This document shows positions 9,624 to 19,155 of a stretch of DNA of 59,380 nucleotides, in pieces; the first letter of the stretch is position 1; each line of letters opens with the position of its first letter. This DNA comes from Burkholderiales bacterium (GTDB taxonomy: Bacteria; Pseudomonadota; Gammaproteobacteria; Burkholderiales; Burkholderiaceae_C): positions 1 to 59,380 of the forward strand of contig JAIXTA010000064.1 of assembly GCA_027484405.1 (NCBI GenBank), given 5' to 3'. The position numbers were made by a program, and so were the translations under genes. The notes below the pieces were generated by a model, which searched no databases, was not told the origin of the DNA, and saw only the letters and a program-made list of their open reading frames with translations.

Positions 9624-9886
9624 GGTCTTCGGGCTTGCGCCCCGTTCCTTTCCTTGGTTGAGGTGGAACGGAGCTTGGCGGGCGGCAGCAGGTGCTGGCC
9701 ATGATTGCCTGCGCCGGGCGCAGCCAGCGCGACTGACGGTGGCGCGCGTTGAGCGCGCAACATCCGGAACAAGGTTTGTGCTGTTCACGCTGGACCGAAT
9801 GAATCGGTCCGCATTCGGGGCCCATTGGCGATACTTCCACCACAGCACTTGGCGCTAGTCGGTGCATTGAACGAGGGAGCAAGCAC

Positions 9887-10984
9887 TTGAAGAGAATTCT
9901 TTGCATCGGTCTGTCCGTCTGCATGGCGCTTGGCGGGCTGCCAGCCCTGGCCTGTACGGGTATCAGCCTGCGATCCGTCGATCAGGGTGTGGTCGTCGGT
10001 CGCACGGTCGAATGGGCCCTCAGCGACGCGCGCCACAACCGACTGGCAGTCATCCCACGCGGAAAGGCTTTTCAGGCCTTGACGCCACAGGGACCGAACG
10101 GCATGAGCTGGACCGGGCGCTTCGGGTTCGTGACGATGACGGCGTACGGGCAGGACTACGGGCCGGACGGCCTGAACGAGCACGGTCTTTACGTGGGCAT
10201 GTACTACCTGCCGGGCTTTGCAGACTACGCGAGCTATGACCCGGCGCAGGCTAAGCGCTCCGTCAGCGTGGGCGACTTCATGCAGTGGATGCTGTCAAGT
10301 TTTCGCACGGTTGCCGATGTGCGAAGCCGGCTGAATGACGTGCGCGTCGTGCGGGTGGATGATCCGCGGTTCGGCGGCGCTGATCTGCCATTTCACTGGA
10401 AAATTGCAGACCCATCCGGGGCGAGCATCGTGGTGGAAATCGTCGAAGGTGGCCAGCTGAAGGTCTACGACGCTTTTCTGGGCGTCATCACGAACTCGCC
10501 GACATACGACTGGCACCTGACCAATCTGCGCAACTACCTCCAGCTCACACCGGCACCGCGCGAGGCCGTGACGGTGGATTCGCTCAAGCTCAGCCCACTG
10601 GGCGCCGGCTCGGGCATGGTCGGCCTGCCGGGAGACTTCACGCCGCCGTCGCGCTTTGTGCGAGCGGTTGCGCTGACGGCGTCTGCTCGTCCGCTGTCAA
10701 GCACTGAGGACGCGGTGTTCGAAGCTTTCCGAATTCTCGACAGCTTCAACATCCCATTGGGTACCGTGGCGCCACCGGGCAAGATTGCCCAGGACATCGA
10801 GAGCGCAACGCAGATCACATCGGTGTCTGATCTGACCAACCGCGTCTATTACTTCCATACGATGCACAGCCGCGAGGTGAGGCGAATCGATCTGAAGAGG
10901 ATTGATTTCAGCAAGGTGCAACAGCAGGTTGTGGATGACCCCGCAGCACCGCGGGCCACGCGGGAGATCAGGCTGTCTCGTTGA
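9887..10984 (+). CDS. Choloylglycine hydrolase-like (linear amide C-N) Ntn hydrolase
   Basis: A 365-residue secreted enzyme of the Ntn-hydrolase superfamily, which cleaves linear amide bonds (bile-salt hydrolase, penicillin V acylase). The signal peptide ends at ALA, so cleavage leaves cysteine 23 (CTGISLRS) as the N-terminal nucleophile. Other family features are VVGRTVEW, the segment [18 protein letters not shown] and [13 protein letters not shown]. The ribosome binding site is GAGGGAG, about ten bases upstream. It is divergent from the CarF-like gene and its 3' end overlaps the RES toxin gene by 17 bases tail to tail. Natural substrates may be N-acyl amides such as acyl-homoserine lactones or bile-type conjugates; this is not decidable here. 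Confidence 0.9.
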   Translation: MKRILCIGLSVCMALGGLPALACTGISLRSVDQGVVVGRTVEWALSDARHNRLAVIPRGKAFQALTPQGPNGMSWTGRFGFVTMTAYGQDYGPDGLNEHGLYVGMYYLPGFADYASYDPAQAKRSVSVGDFMQWMLSSFRTVADVRSRLNDVRVVRVDDPRFGGADLPFHWKIADPSGASIVVEIVEGGQLKVYDAFLGVITNSPTYDWHLTNLRNYLQLTPAPREAVTVDSLKLSPLGAGSGMVGLPGDFTPPSRFVRAVALTASARPLSSTEDAVFEAFRILDSFNIPLGTVAPPGKIAQDIESATQITSVSDLTNRVYYFHTMHSREVRRIDLKRIDFSKVQQQVVDDPAAPRATREIRLSR

Positions 10985-11705
10985 CCCCAGGCGGCGCTGC
11001 CGGAAATTTCAGCTCCACCTCGCCGCCCTCGCCCACCAGCCACACACGCTGCGCCGTGACCTTGCAGGCCCAGGTCTGTACGGCCTGGGGTTCGCGCAGA
11101 CTCAGGGCGAGCGGGTCGAACACGGCGCCGCAGTGGCCCGGCGGGTGGCGCACGGAGCGGTAGCGCAGCCACTGCAGGCCGCGCTTGCGGGCGGCGGCGG
11201 CAAGCTGCTGGCAGTCCTCGTAGTCCGTCTCGTGCGTCCACTGCCGCTCGCTCTCGTTCCAGGGCGGTGCGGACAGATCGATCGCCCTGCCCGCGACCTG
11301 CGCCTTGAAGAAGGTGAGCTGGGTCTGCAGGGCGGCGCGCTTCAGCCCCTCGCTGTCCATCAGGAAGCGCCAGCGCCAGTAGCCCACCTCGCTGGCGGCG
11401 GTGGCGAGGCTTTCTGCGCCGTACCAGACGCCCAGCTCGCCGCCGCGCCGAAAGCGCGAGGGGTGGGGGCTGCGGTAGCGAAAGGGGCTGTAGAGCAGAT
11501 AGTGCTGCGGGCCGCCGGCTGCCGGCAGGGGGGGCAATGGCGGCTTGCTGCCCTCCAGCAGCTCCTCCAGCAGGGCCTGCTCGGCGAGCGTGTCGACCAG
11601 GCGCATGGTGGCCACGCGGTGCTGCGCCTCGACGCCGCGCCAGAGCTCGGCGCTGCCCTCGGTGGCGGTGGCCCACCAGTCATTGCGCCATGCGTAGCGG
11701 GCCAT
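10968..11705 (-). CDS. RES-domain toxin (NAD+-degrading type)
   Basis: A 245-residue RES-family protein. Toxins of this family (Res, MbcT) stop growth by degrading NAD+. The characteristic residues are visible: Arg in [17 protein letters not shown] with the nearby Tyr and Glu, Glu in [11 protein letters not shown], and Ser in [10 protein letters not shown] near the C-terminal third. The usual partner is an Xre-type antitoxin with a DUF2384 domain, and exactly such a gene lies 51 bases upstream on the same strand. The start is ATG 11705. The gene looks intact. Confidence 0.9.
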   Translation of the reverse strand: MARYAWRNDWWATATEGSAELWRGVEAQHRVATMRLVDTLAEQALLEELLEGSKPPLPPLPAAGGPQHYLLYSPFRYRSPHPSRFRRGGELGVWYGAESLATAASEVGYWRWRFLMDSEGLKRAALQTQLTFFKAQVAGRAIDLSAPPWNESERQWTHETDYEDCQQLAAAARKRGLQWLRYRSVRHPPGHCGAVFDPLALSLREPQAVQTWACKVTAQRVWLVGEGGEVELKFPAAPPGVNETA

Positions 11706-11756
11706 GGGATCGACGTTCAGGCAGGACGCAAGCCGGGCGGAACGGTTCGGGCGGCG

Positions 11757-12164
11757 CTAGATGGGTGCGCGCATGGCGTCCACATAGGCCAGGGTCATGA
11801 CCAGCCCCTGGGCGCTCAAGATGAGCTCGCGCGGCGTGCCGTTCAGCGCGCTGTTGTGGCTGCGCATCCAGTCGATGCGGCGCTCGTCCTCGTTGCCCAC
11901 CAGGGCATCGAGCGAGCGGTACAGGCGCACCAGCAGCAGGGCCAGCTCGCCCTCCTTGCTCTGCGGGTCCAGCCCGCGCTCGCCGCGCATGAGGCGCGAG
12001 ATGGTCGCCTCGCTCGTGCCCAGGGTGCGGGCCAGGGCCGCGCCGCTCAGGCCGAGCAGCTGCGCCGCCCGCGCGGTGGCCTTGCCCAGGACCTGGGCAG
12101 CATCAGCGGTGTCGCTGGCCGGTACGGCGGGCGCGGCACGCTTGAGGGTGTGGAGGGTGGCCAT
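11757..12164 (-). CDS. Xre/MbcA/ParS-type antitoxin
   Basis: A 135-residue antitoxin. A Cro/C1-type helix-turn-helix (LLGLSGAALARTLGTSEATI, then SRLMRGERGLDP) is followed by a DUF2384-like toxin-binding part (ALLLVRLYRSLDALVGNEDE, then NGTPRELILSAQGLVMTLAY). It would neutralise the RES toxin and repress its own promoter. ATG 12164 is preferred over GTG 12233 because the best sigma-70 promoter predicts a transcript starting near 12232, downstream of the GTG. Antitoxin first and toxin second is the usual order. Confidence 0.88.
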   Translation of the reverse strand: MATLHTLKRAAPAVPASDTADAAQVLGKATARAAQLLGLSGAALARTLGTSEATISRLMRGERGLDPQSKEGELALLLVRLYRSLDALVGNEDERRIDWMRSHNSALNGTPRELILSAQGLVMTLAYVDAMRAPI

Positions 12165-12238
12165 GGGCGCAGCTGCAAGATGAGGGCAGGACCGTCTGGC
12201 GGCCAAGTCCGGCGCAGACGGAAAATATTTCACATGGA

Positions 12239-12267
12239 ACTATAGATCATTAAACTTTCATCAGCAA
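12239..12267 (-). promoter_or_regulatory. Sigma-70 promoter of the RES/Xre operon
   Basis: On the minus strand, TTGCTG (12262-12267) and TATAGT (12239-12244) are separated by 17 bases. This puts transcription near 12232 and leaves a leader of about 68 bases before the antitoxin ATG. A small palindrome GAAA-ATA-TTTC at 12221-12231 just downstream may be the autoregulatory operator. Confidence 0.6.
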
Positions 12268-12695
12268 GATCAATAGCGCGAAATCGCTGACTGGTGGGCG
12301 AGGCTGAAAACTCAATTTGTGGCTCCAGCGGGGCTTGGGCCGCCGCGACTCGCACCATCGCCCACACGCATCGCCCACAACCATCAGTCGCACCACCGCC
12401 CAGAACGAGCGCGCGCACCGCCGCCCGCACCACGCCGCCCCCGCCAGCAGCGGCCCCGCCACCCGGTTCCCGCGGCGCAAGCACGCCGCTGCCTGCCCCG
12501 GCGTCGCAGCCTGCGTCCCGCAGCGCGGAACGCAGCAACTGGCCTGCAGCCGGTACCCATCAAGCTGCAGCCTGTACCGATCGCGCCGCGCCCGGCGTAT
12601 CCAGCATGCCCGGGCGCTGCTACAACCCGGCGCTGCTGACGGCCGGGCCCTGCCCGTACTGCAGCGCACCCCCACAACCCTACCCGCGAACCGCC
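12268..12695. other. GC-rich stretch before the S41 protease gene
   Basis: About 430 bases with no gene I can support. An open frame in phase with the protease reaches back to 12294, but its translation is Pro/Ala/Arg-rich noise and the signal peptide starts only at 12696. The protease promoter must lie here; I cannot pick it out. Confidence 0.5.
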
Positions 12696-15600
12696 ATGAA
12701 CCGACCCCCCCTGGCCCGCACCGGCCAAGCCGCAGCCCTGACCCTGGGCCTGCTGTGCAGCGGCCTGACCGGCGCCACCCTCACCGGTGCCGCCCTGCTC
12801 GCGCCCACCCCCGCGCTGGCCCAATCCGCATCCGCCTCCGCCCTGCAGGGCTACTACCGCTGGCCGGCGCTGCACGGCAGCACGGTGGTGTTCACGGCCG
12901 AGGGCGACCTCTGGCGCGCCAGCGTCAGCGGTGGCACGGCCACGCGCCTGACCACACATGCCGGCGTGGAGTCGCGCGCCGCCATCTCGCCCGACGGCCG
13001 CTGGGTGGCCTACACGGCGGCCATCGAAGGCGCGCCCGAGGTCTATGTCATGCCGATCGACGGCGGCCAGCCCAAGCGCCTGACCTTCGAGGGCGAGAGC
13101 GCCTGGGTGGTGGGCTGGACACCCGCCGGCGAGGTGATCTACAGCACGGCGCGCTACAGCGGCCAGCCCGCGCGGCAACTCGTGACCATCAACCCGCAGA
13201 CCCTGGCGCGCACCCTGCTGCCCGTCTGGCGCAGCACGCAAGGTGTGCTGGACGGCCAGGGCACCCTGTACTTCGTCACGGGCGGCCTGCAGTCCGACAA
13301 CACGCGGCGCTACCGCGGCGGCGCCATGGCACAGATCTGGCGCCTGGACACGCGCAGCAAGGCCGAGGCCGTGCCGCTGACGCGCACGCCGCAAGGCAAC
13401 AACGCGCAGGTCATGTTCAACGCGAGCGCCAACGAACTCATCTTCGTCAGCGACCGCAGCGGCACGCGCAACTTCTGGCGCATGCGCACCGACGGCTCGC
13501 AGGCGCAGCAGATCACGCGCTTCGACAAGGATGACTTCGACATCCGCCAGGCGCAGATCTACAACGGCCGCGTGATCTACACCCAGGGCGCAGACATCAA
13601 GCTGCTGGATCTCGCTTCGGGCCGCGACACCAAGCTCGACATCCGCCTGGTGACCGACTTCGACCAGGCGCGCGAGCGCTGGGTGCGCACGGCGCTCTCC
13701 AACCACTTCAGCGGCGTGGCGCTGTCGCCCAACGGCGAGCGCATCGTCATCACCGCGCGCGGCCGCACCCTGGTGGCCGGCACGGGCGATCTGCGCCGCA
13801 TCGACCTGCCCCAACAGGGCGGCAGCCGCACCCGTGCGGCCGTCTTCACGCCCGACAGCCGCAATGTGTATGTGCTCAATGACGCCAGCGGCGAGACCGA
13901 GATCCTGCGCGTGCCGGCCAACGGTCTGGGCGAGCCGACGCCGGTGACCAAGGGCGCCACCGTCATGCGCACCGGCATGGTGCCCTCGCCCGACGGCAAG
14001 TGGCTGGTGCATACAGACATCGAGCAGCGCCTGTGGCTGACCAACCTGGCCGACAGCAGCACTGTGCAGATCGACAAGTCACCCTCGGCCTATGGCGAGC
14101 TCGTCTGGTCGCCCGATTCCAGCGCCCTGGCCTACACGCGCTCGGTGAACAACCGCCGCGGCAACGAGGTGCTGTTCCTCATGCGCATCAGCGACCGCAA
14201 GGCCGTGCAGCTCACCAGCGATCGCTACAGCGCCGACGGCCTGGCCTTCACGCCGGATAACCGCTGGCTGTACTTCCTGTCCGATCGCACACTGAATGCC
14301 ACCAACGGCTCGCCCTGGGGATCGCGCAACATGGGGCCGCTGTTCGAGAAGCGTGACCGCATCTACGCCATTGCCCTGCAGGCCGGCCAGCGCTTTCCTT
14401 TCGCGGGGCGCGACGAACTGAGCGACAGCACTGAAACGCCCGCCCCGGCTGCCCCGCCGGCCACCACGCCCGTGGCGCCGCCCACCGCTGCGGCGGCCTC
14501 AGCGCCCGCCGCAGCGCCTGCCGCACAGGCTGCAGCCCCTGCCCCCACGCCAGCGCCGTCGGCAGCGGCAGGCAACACTGCCGCGCGCACGTTCCCGATC
14601 GACTGGGAGGGTCTGGACACGCGACTCCACGAGGTCCCACTGGCCGCCCTGCCCGCAGGCAACTACCGCAGCCTCAAGACCGACGGTCGGCGCCTGTACG
14701 TGATCGAGACCGACGGCGCCGGCGGCTTCGGCGCGGCCCGGGGCACGCTCAAGAGCATCGCCATCGACAACAACGCCACGCCTGCTGAAACGCACAGCAC
14801 CGACGTGACCACGGTGCAGATCTCCGCCAACGGCCGCAAGATGCTGGTGGCCCGCCAGACCGGCGGCCCCGGCCCCGGAGGCGCACGGGAATTCTTCATT
14901 TACGACACCGGCGCACGGCCACCGCAAGGCCCTGAAGCAGCACGCGCCGCCGTGCGTGTGGGCGACTGGCAGATCAAGGTCAACCCGCGCGATGACTGGA
15001 AGCAGATGTTTGCCGACGCCTGGCGTCTGCACCGCGACTACTTCTACGACCCGAATATGCACGGGCACGATTGGAAGGCCATCCGCGCCAAGTACGAGCC
15101 CCTGCTGCCGCGCTTGACAGAGCGCACCGAGCTTGGCGACCTCATGGCGCAGATGGTGGCCGAGATCAACGCGCTGCACAGCCAGGTGGGCTCCGGCAGC
15201 GAAGTGCGTGCGGGTGAAGACGTCGGCGTCAGCACGGCCGGCCTGGGTGCAGACTTCAGCAAGGTGGCCGATGGCCTGCGCATCGACCGCATCTACGCAG
15301 GCGAACCTGAACTGCCCGGCGAACGCGGGCCGCTGGCCCAGCCGGGCCGCGACTTCGCGGTGGGTGACGTGATCACCGCCATCAACGGCCAGACCGCGCG
15401 CAACGCCGCCGAGCTGGGCGAGCTGCTGCGCAACCAGGCAGGCAGGCAGGTGCTGCTGAGCTACAAGCGTGGCTCGATCGCCCGCCAGGCGGTGGTCGTG
15501 CCGGTGAACCCTGCGCGCGAGCGCAGCCTGCGCTACACCGACTGGGAAGTGCGCAACCGACAGAAGGTGGAACAGGCCAGCGAAGGCAAGTTCGGCTACA

Positions 15601-16187
15601 TCCATCTGCGCGCCATGACATCGCCGGACGTGGGCAACTTTGCGCGCGAGTTCTACAGCGTGTTCGATCGCGAGGGCCTGATCATCGACGTGCGCGGCAA
15701 TGACGGCGGCAACATCGACTCCATCATCATCGAGAAGCTGATGCGACGCGCCTGGGCCTACTGGCAAAGCCGCCGCGGCGACGGTGGCGGCTACAACATG
15801 CAGGCGGCCTTCCGCGGCCAGCTCGTGGTGCTCATCGACGAGAACACCTACAGCGACGGCGAGACCTTCTCCGAAGGCATCAAGCGCCTGGGCATGGGCA
15901 CGCTGATCGGCAAGCAGACGGCCGGCGCCGGCGTCTGGCTGTCCAACGCCACCGGCCTGATGGACGGCGGCATCATGCGCGCGGCGGAGTTCGGGCAATA
16001 CGGGTTGGACGGGACATGGCTGATCGAAGGGATCGGCGTGGTGCCGGACATCGAGGTCGACATGCCGCCGCGCGCAAGCTTCGATGGCGCCGATGCACAG
16101 CTCGACGCCGGCATCGCCCACCTGCGCAAGCTCACGGCGGAGAAGCCGCTGCGCGAGCCGCGCCAGCCTGCCTTCCCCAAGCGCTGA
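12696..16187 (+). CDS. Tricorn-like S41 family peptidase, secreted
   Basis: An 1163-residue exported protease. A signal peptide (to about residue 37, ending ALAQ) precedes a beta-propeller region with repeated PD40-type units such as ISPDGRWVAYTA, SPNGERIVI, SPDGKWLVH and TPDNRWLYFLSD. An Ala/Pro-rich linker lies at about residues 570-625. Next come a tricorn core domain (HRDYFYDPNMHGHDW), a PDZ-like segment (FAVGDVITAINGQTARNA), and the S41 catalytic part (GLIIDVRGNDGGNID, DENTYSDGETFSEG with the probable Ser nucleophile, GKQTAGAGVW). The layout matches tricorn protease homologues that degrade oligopeptides, here in the periplasm. ATG 12696 is chosen from the signal peptide. A strong hairpin terminator follows the stop. 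Confidence 0.92.
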   Translation: MNRPPLARTGQAAALTLGLLCSGLTGATLTGAALLAPTPALAQSASASALQGYYRWPALHGSTVVFTAEGDLWRASVSGGTATRLTTHAGVESRAAISPDGRWVAYTAAIEGAPEVYVMPIDGGQPKRLTFEGESAWVVGWTPAGEVIYSTARYSGQPARQLVTINPQTLARTLLPVWRSTQGVLDGQGTLYFVTGGLQSDNTRRYRGGAMAQIWRLDTRSKAEAVPLTRTPQGNNAQVMFNASANELIFVSDRSGTRNFWRMRTDGSQAQQITRFDKDDFDIRQAQIYNGRVIYTQGADIKLLDLASGRDTKLDIRLVTDFDQARERWVRTALSNHFSGVALSPNGERIVITARGRTLVAGTGDLRRIDLPQQGGSRTRAAVFTPDSRNVYVLNDASGETEILRVPANGLGEPTPVTKGATVMRTGMVPSPDGKWLVHTDIEQRLWLTNLADSSTVQIDKSPSAYGELVWSPDSSALAYTRSVNNRRGNEVLFLMRISDRKAVQLTSDRYSADGLAFTPDNRWLYFLSDRTLNATNGSPWGSRNMGPLFEKRDRIYAIALQAGQRFPFAGRDELSDSTETPAPAAPPATTPVAPPTAAAASAPAAAPAAQAAAPAPTPAPSAAAGNTAARTFPIDWEGLDTRLHEVPLAALPAGNYRSLKTDGRRLYVIETDGAGGFGAARGTLKSIAIDNNATPAETHSTDVTTVQISANGRKMLVARQTGGPGPGGAREFFIYDTGARPPQGPEAARAAVRVGDWQIKVNPRDDWKQMFADAWRLHRDYFYDPNMHGHDWKAIRAKYEPLLPRLTERTELGDLMAQMVAEINALHSQVGSGSEVRAGEDVGVSTAGLGADFSKVADGLRIDRIYAGEPELPGERGPLAQPGRDFAVGDVITAINGQTARNAAELGELLRNQAGRQVLLSYKRGSIARQAVVVPVNPARERSLRYTDWEVRNRQKVEQASEGKFGYIHLRAMTSPDVGNFAREFYSVFDREGLIIDVRGNDGGNIDSIIIEKLMRRAWAYWQSRRGDGGGYNMQAAFRGQLVVLIDENTYSDGETFSEGIKRLGMGTLIGKQTAGAGVWLSNATGLMDGGIMRAAEFGQYGLDGTWLIEGIGVVPDIEVDMPPRASFDGADAQLDAGIAHLRKLTAEKPLREPRQPAFPKR

Positions 16188-16205
16188 GCGGAAGGTGATT
16201 CGGTT

Positions 16206-16238
16206 GCAAGACGGGGCGGTTCATCCGCCCCGTCTTGC
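16206..16238 (+). terminator. Hairpin terminator after the S41 peptidase
   Basis: A perfect 14-bp stem, GCAAGACGGGGCGG (16206-16219) with its complement at 16225-16238, loop TTCAT, followed by TTTGG. It lies 18 bases behind the stop codon. The T run is short. Confidence 0.7.
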
Positions 16239-16340
16239 TTTGGTCGCAGACCGCCGCGCTGGGTCGTCTGTCTCGTAGGCTGTGCGCGCCGCGTCGATCA
16301 GACGCCCGGCACCAAACAAGCCGCCAAGGGAGGCCGCTAC

Positions 16341-16613
16341 ATGCTCGACTGGGACGAACTGCCCGCACGCCTTGCCACCCCGTTCATCTGGGTGTTGCGT
16401 GCGCTCTGGTTTCTTGGCTGGGACGTCGGCGTGCGCGGCATCGGCTGGTGGATTGGCTGGCATGTGCTGCGTGCACTGACACTCGGGCGCCATCCGAGCA
16501 CGATGCTGCAGGACCAGGACGGCGCTTCCTGGGGTGAATGGCTGCTCGTGGAGCTGTTCGGTCTCATGCTGATCGGGGCCTTGCTCACGCTGCTCTGGGT
16601 TCGCGCATCTTGA
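16341..16613 (+). CDS. Small membrane protein of unknown function
   Basis: A 90-residue protein with two hydrophobic stretches: a Trp-rich N-terminal half (PFIWVLRALWFLGWDVGVRG, then IGWWIGWHVL) and a C-terminal helix (LLVELFGLMLIGALLTLLWV). GGGAGG lies eight bases before the ATG, a strong ribosome binding site that makes a real gene likely. I do not recognise a family. It is followed on the same strand by two more small membrane proteins. Confidence 0.7.
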   Translation: MLDWDELPARLATPFIWVLRALWFLGWDVGVRGIGWWIGWHVLRALTLGRHPSTMLQDQDGASWGEWLLVELFGLMLIGALLTLLWVRAS

Positions 16614-16768
16614 GCCTGCGCTTGTACAGGCGCAGGCGCCGCTTCATCCGCGAGGTACAGCACTTCGTCGCATGAAGATCGCCCGCCCCGCTGGGCGCCC
16701 ATAGAGTGCACAGCGAGCCGGTGAACTGCATTGGGCTCCTGGCCCTCCACCCCATTCGAGCACCTGAA

Positions 16769-16981
16769 ATGAGCACCTTGTTCTGGTTGATTGCCTGGCT
16801 GATCCTGTTCGTCCTCGCGTGGCCGCTGGCCTTGCTGGCGCTCGTGCTGTGGCCGATTGTGTGGCTGATCCTGCTGCCCTTTCGCCTGCTGGGCATCGCC
16901 GTGAGTGGCGTCTTTGCCCTGCTCAGCGCGATCGTGCATCTGCCTGCGCGCATCCTGGGCTGGCGGCCCAGAGCGCAGTGA
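16769..16981 (+). CDS. Small hydrophobic membrane protein
   Basis: A 70-residue protein that is almost wholly hydrophobic, with a Trp/Leu-rich two-helix hairpin (LFWLIAWLILFVLAWPLALL, then VLWPIVWLILLPFRLLGIAV). ATG 16769 (MSTLFW) is preferred over 16706 because the extra residues are polar and unlike a membrane protein leader. The ribosome binding site is weak. No family is recognised. It resembles the preceding gene in being small, Trp-rich and two-helical, so the two may be related in role. Confidence 0.6.
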   Translation: MSTLFWLIAWLILFVLAWPLALLALVLWPIVWLILLPFRLLGIAVSGVFALLSAIVHLPARILGWRPRAQ

Positions 16982-17187
16982 GCAATGCATCGATGCAGAT
17001 AGGGTGGCGCTGGCGCATTTCGTGATCCAACAGAGCGCAACAGCAGGTAGCAAGGCTTGCTGCATGTGAGTCGCGCTTGGTGAGCGTGACGTCGCCGCTT
17101 AGGGTCAGGGTTTTGCGCGGTTGCCCAAGCTCCCGCGTACGTTTGTGCACCGCAGACGGTGCACCGACGGTGCCCTGGAGAACATTG

Positions 17188-17451
17188 ATGAAGCAAGACT
17201 TGAGGCCCACGTTCGAGCGAACCACGCTGAGCTTTCGAAGCAAGCCGCGCGGCAGGATGCGCGCACTCATTGCACTGACGCTGTTGCTGGCTGCCACGGT
17301 GCTCGGCACCCTGGCATGGATTCGCAGCAATCAGCCGATTGACCCGTCCCCTGCCATGGCATCCAAGTCGTCGACAGACCCGCGCCAGGAACCGAAGACA
17401 GTCACTGAACCTGTCACGCTGCCAGGCAAGGCCCCAGCGCCCGCCCAATGA
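17188..17451 (+). CDS. Small single-pass membrane protein
   Basis: An 87-residue protein with a basic N-terminus (about 30 residues), one transmembrane helix (ALIALTLLLAATVLGTLAWI) and a Pro/Thr-rich tail probably in the periplasm. ATG 17188 is chosen because GGAG lies eight bases upstream; the frame extends to 17077 without a site. No family is recognised. It ends 12 bases from the convergent zinc-ribbon gene. Confidence 0.6.
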   Translation: MKQDLRPTFERTTLSFRSKPRGRMRALIALTLLLAATVLGTLAWIRSNQPIDPSPAMASKSSTDPRQEPKTVTEPVTLPGKAPAPAQ

Positions 17452-17463
17452 GCGTGGACGCGG

Positions 17464-17775
17464 CTATGCGCCCCGCGGCGCACGGCCCGGCCGGAGGACC
17501 GCCCATTGCACCTCGCGTCGGAACATCCACCACGCCACAGCGCAGATCGCTGCGAACAGAAGCAGGCGCAGTACACCGCCAAGCGCAAATTCCCTGACGA
17601 GAAACACATACAGCCCCGGAACGAGCAGGGAGAAATACATGGTCCTTGATCCGACATTTCGGCGCTGCTCCAGCACCGCGCCGCAGAGACGACACTCGGC
17701 GAAACCGTACAGGTGACTCGCGAGTGCGTTCATCTCGGTGACGCCGTGTTGCTTGCAGTGCGCACAGACAAACAT
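17464..17775 (-). CDS. Small zinc-ribbon membrane protein
   Basis: A 103-residue protein. The N-terminus has two CxxC pairs (CAHCKQHG and CRLCG) spaced as in a zinc ribbon, followed by a hydrophobic region of one or two helices (FSLLVPGLYVFLV, VLRLLLFAAICAVAWWMF). ATG 17775 has GGAGG seven bases upstream. No named family is recognised. It lies 33 bases upstream of the SPOR protein gene on the same strand and may share its transcript. Confidence 0.72.
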   Translation of the reverse strand: MFVCAHCKQHGVTEMNALASHLYGFAECRLCGAVLEQRRNVGSRTMYFSLLVPGLYVFLVREFALGGVLRLLLFAAICAVAWWMFRREVQWAVLRPGRAPRGA

Positions 17776-17808
17776 TGATCCGCCTCCCAAGGGGTTGATC
17801 TTTGAAAG

Positions 17809-18966
17809 CTAGAGCCGCAACTTGATGGGCGTCACCCCGGCCACGTCTTCAAGCTGCTTGCTGACGGCATCGCGTTGGGCGCGGGAGACGAACGGGCCCA
17901 CGCGCACGCGGTGCAGGCCGTCGAGCTGGAGAATCTCCGACTTCACGCCTTCTGGCAGCTTGATCGCACGCACCTTGGCAAACAGCACCCAGGCATTCTT
18001 TTCATCCGCGAATGCGCCAAGTTGCAGATACAGGGCCTTGCCGCTGACTGAGGCTGCGCGCGCAGACTTGGGCTCCGCCTGCTTGGCATCGGCGGGCTTG
18101 ACCCCGGCAGGCTTGAGTGGCGTTTCGCTTGGCGAAAGACCGCGAGTGTTCGTCGAGCTACTCAACGGTGAGGCCGCTGTGGGCGTGGCTTGCGCGAGCG
18201 CACCGGTTCCCTTTGGCGAGACTGCGGGCGCCACGCTTGACGCGGCATCAGCGTTCCGAACGGGTGCGGGCGTGGCGGGCGGCAGCGCGCTGGGAGCGGT
18301 TGCCGCCGCAGGCGCTGCGCCGGGCGACGTCGGAGGCGAGGCGGCCGCACGCGACGCTGCGGGAGAGGGTGCCTGCGATGCCGCCTGCGACGGCCCTGGC
18401 CGGGCCGGCACCGCGCGATCCACGACCTGCGCCGCAATCGGCGGTACTGGCGCGGCTGGTGATGCAGGCTGCGCTGTTGCTGCACTTGGCGGTGGCGCGG
18501 ATGCGACGGGAGCGGATGCCGCCGCCGGAGTAGTCGCCACAGCAGACGGAGCCGCAAGTGCAGGCGCAGGCCCTGGCGCCGTATCCATGCGGACCAGCAG
18601 CGCCTTGGGGCGATCCGGGTTCAGTCCCAGCGCAGCACCCACGCCCGCTGAATACACCATGGCGGCACCGCCACCGCTGATTCCTCCGGCCGTACGCGCA
18701 CGGACGGTCCGGCCAGAATCGATGGCCGTCACCACGACAGGCACGCCTGCCGGCCAGCTGCCGTAGCGCACCCAGTGCTGCGCATCGCGCTGGCCCTCCG
18801 GCGACAGGGTCGCCATGGCCATCTGCGGTTCGATGCTGGCGGGCGCCACCTGACCACTGGCCTGCCGAGGCGCCTGCGCATGAACGCCGCCGTGGCCTGC
18901 AAGGCTCAGGGTCATGAGAACAGCAAGCCAAAGACGTTGCTGGCGCGCGGGCATGCAGGTTGGCAT
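17809..18966 (-). CDS. SPOR-domain protein, possibly RlpA-like
   Basis: A 385-residue exported protein. After a signal peptide (VLMTLSLAGHGGVHAQ), residues ~50-125 (TLSPEGQRDAQHW, VPVVVTAIDSGRTVRARTAG) loosely resemble the double-psi barrel of RlpA-type proteins. A long Ala/Pro/Ser-rich linker covers about residues 130-300. The C-terminus is a SPOR domain (LYLQLGAFADEKNAWVLFAK, HRVRVGPFVSRAQRDAV), which binds denuded septal peptidoglycan. It is therefore likely a cell-division or cell-wall protein. The RlpA-like part lacks a clear catalytic Asp/His set, so lytic activity is doubtful. Starts at 18966 and 18954 are both possible; neither has a good ribosome binding site. Confidence 0.78.
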   Translation of the reverse strand: MPTCMPARQQRLWLAVLMTLSLAGHGGVHAQAPRQASGQVAPASIEPQMAMATLSPEGQRDAQHWVRYGSWPAGVPVVVTAIDSGRTVRARTAGGISGGGAAMVYSAGVGAALGLNPDRPKALLVRMDTAPGPAPALAAPSAVATTPAAASAPVASAPPPSAATAQPASPAAPVPPIAAQVVDRAVPARPGPSQAASQAPSPAASRAAASPPTSPGAAPAAATAPSALPPATPAPVRNADAASSVAPAVSPKGTGALAQATPTAASPLSSSTNTRGLSPSETPLKPAGVKPADAKQAEPKSARAASVSGKALYLQLGAFADEKNAWVLFAKVRAIKLPEGVKSEILQLDGLHRVRVGPFVSRAQRDAVSKQLEDVAGVTPIKLRL

Positions 18967-19127
18967 CCAAGTCCGAGGAGTTCACGCAGCGCCCTGGCAA
19001 TCGCAGAAGGCACTGCGCATTTCGCGAGTGCATCCACATTACGTGCAGGCTGCATCGGGCCGCAAGCCAAGGCCGCGCCGGGGTGCGTCTTCAGCGGCTT
19101 GCACGCCACAGCGGCAGCCATGAAAAA

Positions 19128-19155
19128 GGCCACGCATGCGTGAGCATGCGTGGCC
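19128..19155 (-). terminator. Rho-independent terminator of the chalcone isomerase-like gene
   Basis: A perfect 12-bp stem, GGCCACGCATGC (19128-19139) with its complement (19144-19155), has five A bases before it on the plus strand. On the minus strand this is a GC-rich hairpin followed by TTTTT. It lies about 100 bases past the stop of the minus-strand gene ending at 19253. Confidence 0.8.

Noticed and set aside
8905-9924. A 339-residue minus-strand frame overlapping the CarF-like gene
   Set aside because: It is a different frame of the same stretch; the CarF frame holds the histidine motifs.
12294-12695. N-terminal extension of the S41 peptidase frame
   Set aside because: The translated part is Pro/Ala/Arg noise without homology, and the signal peptide begins at 12696.
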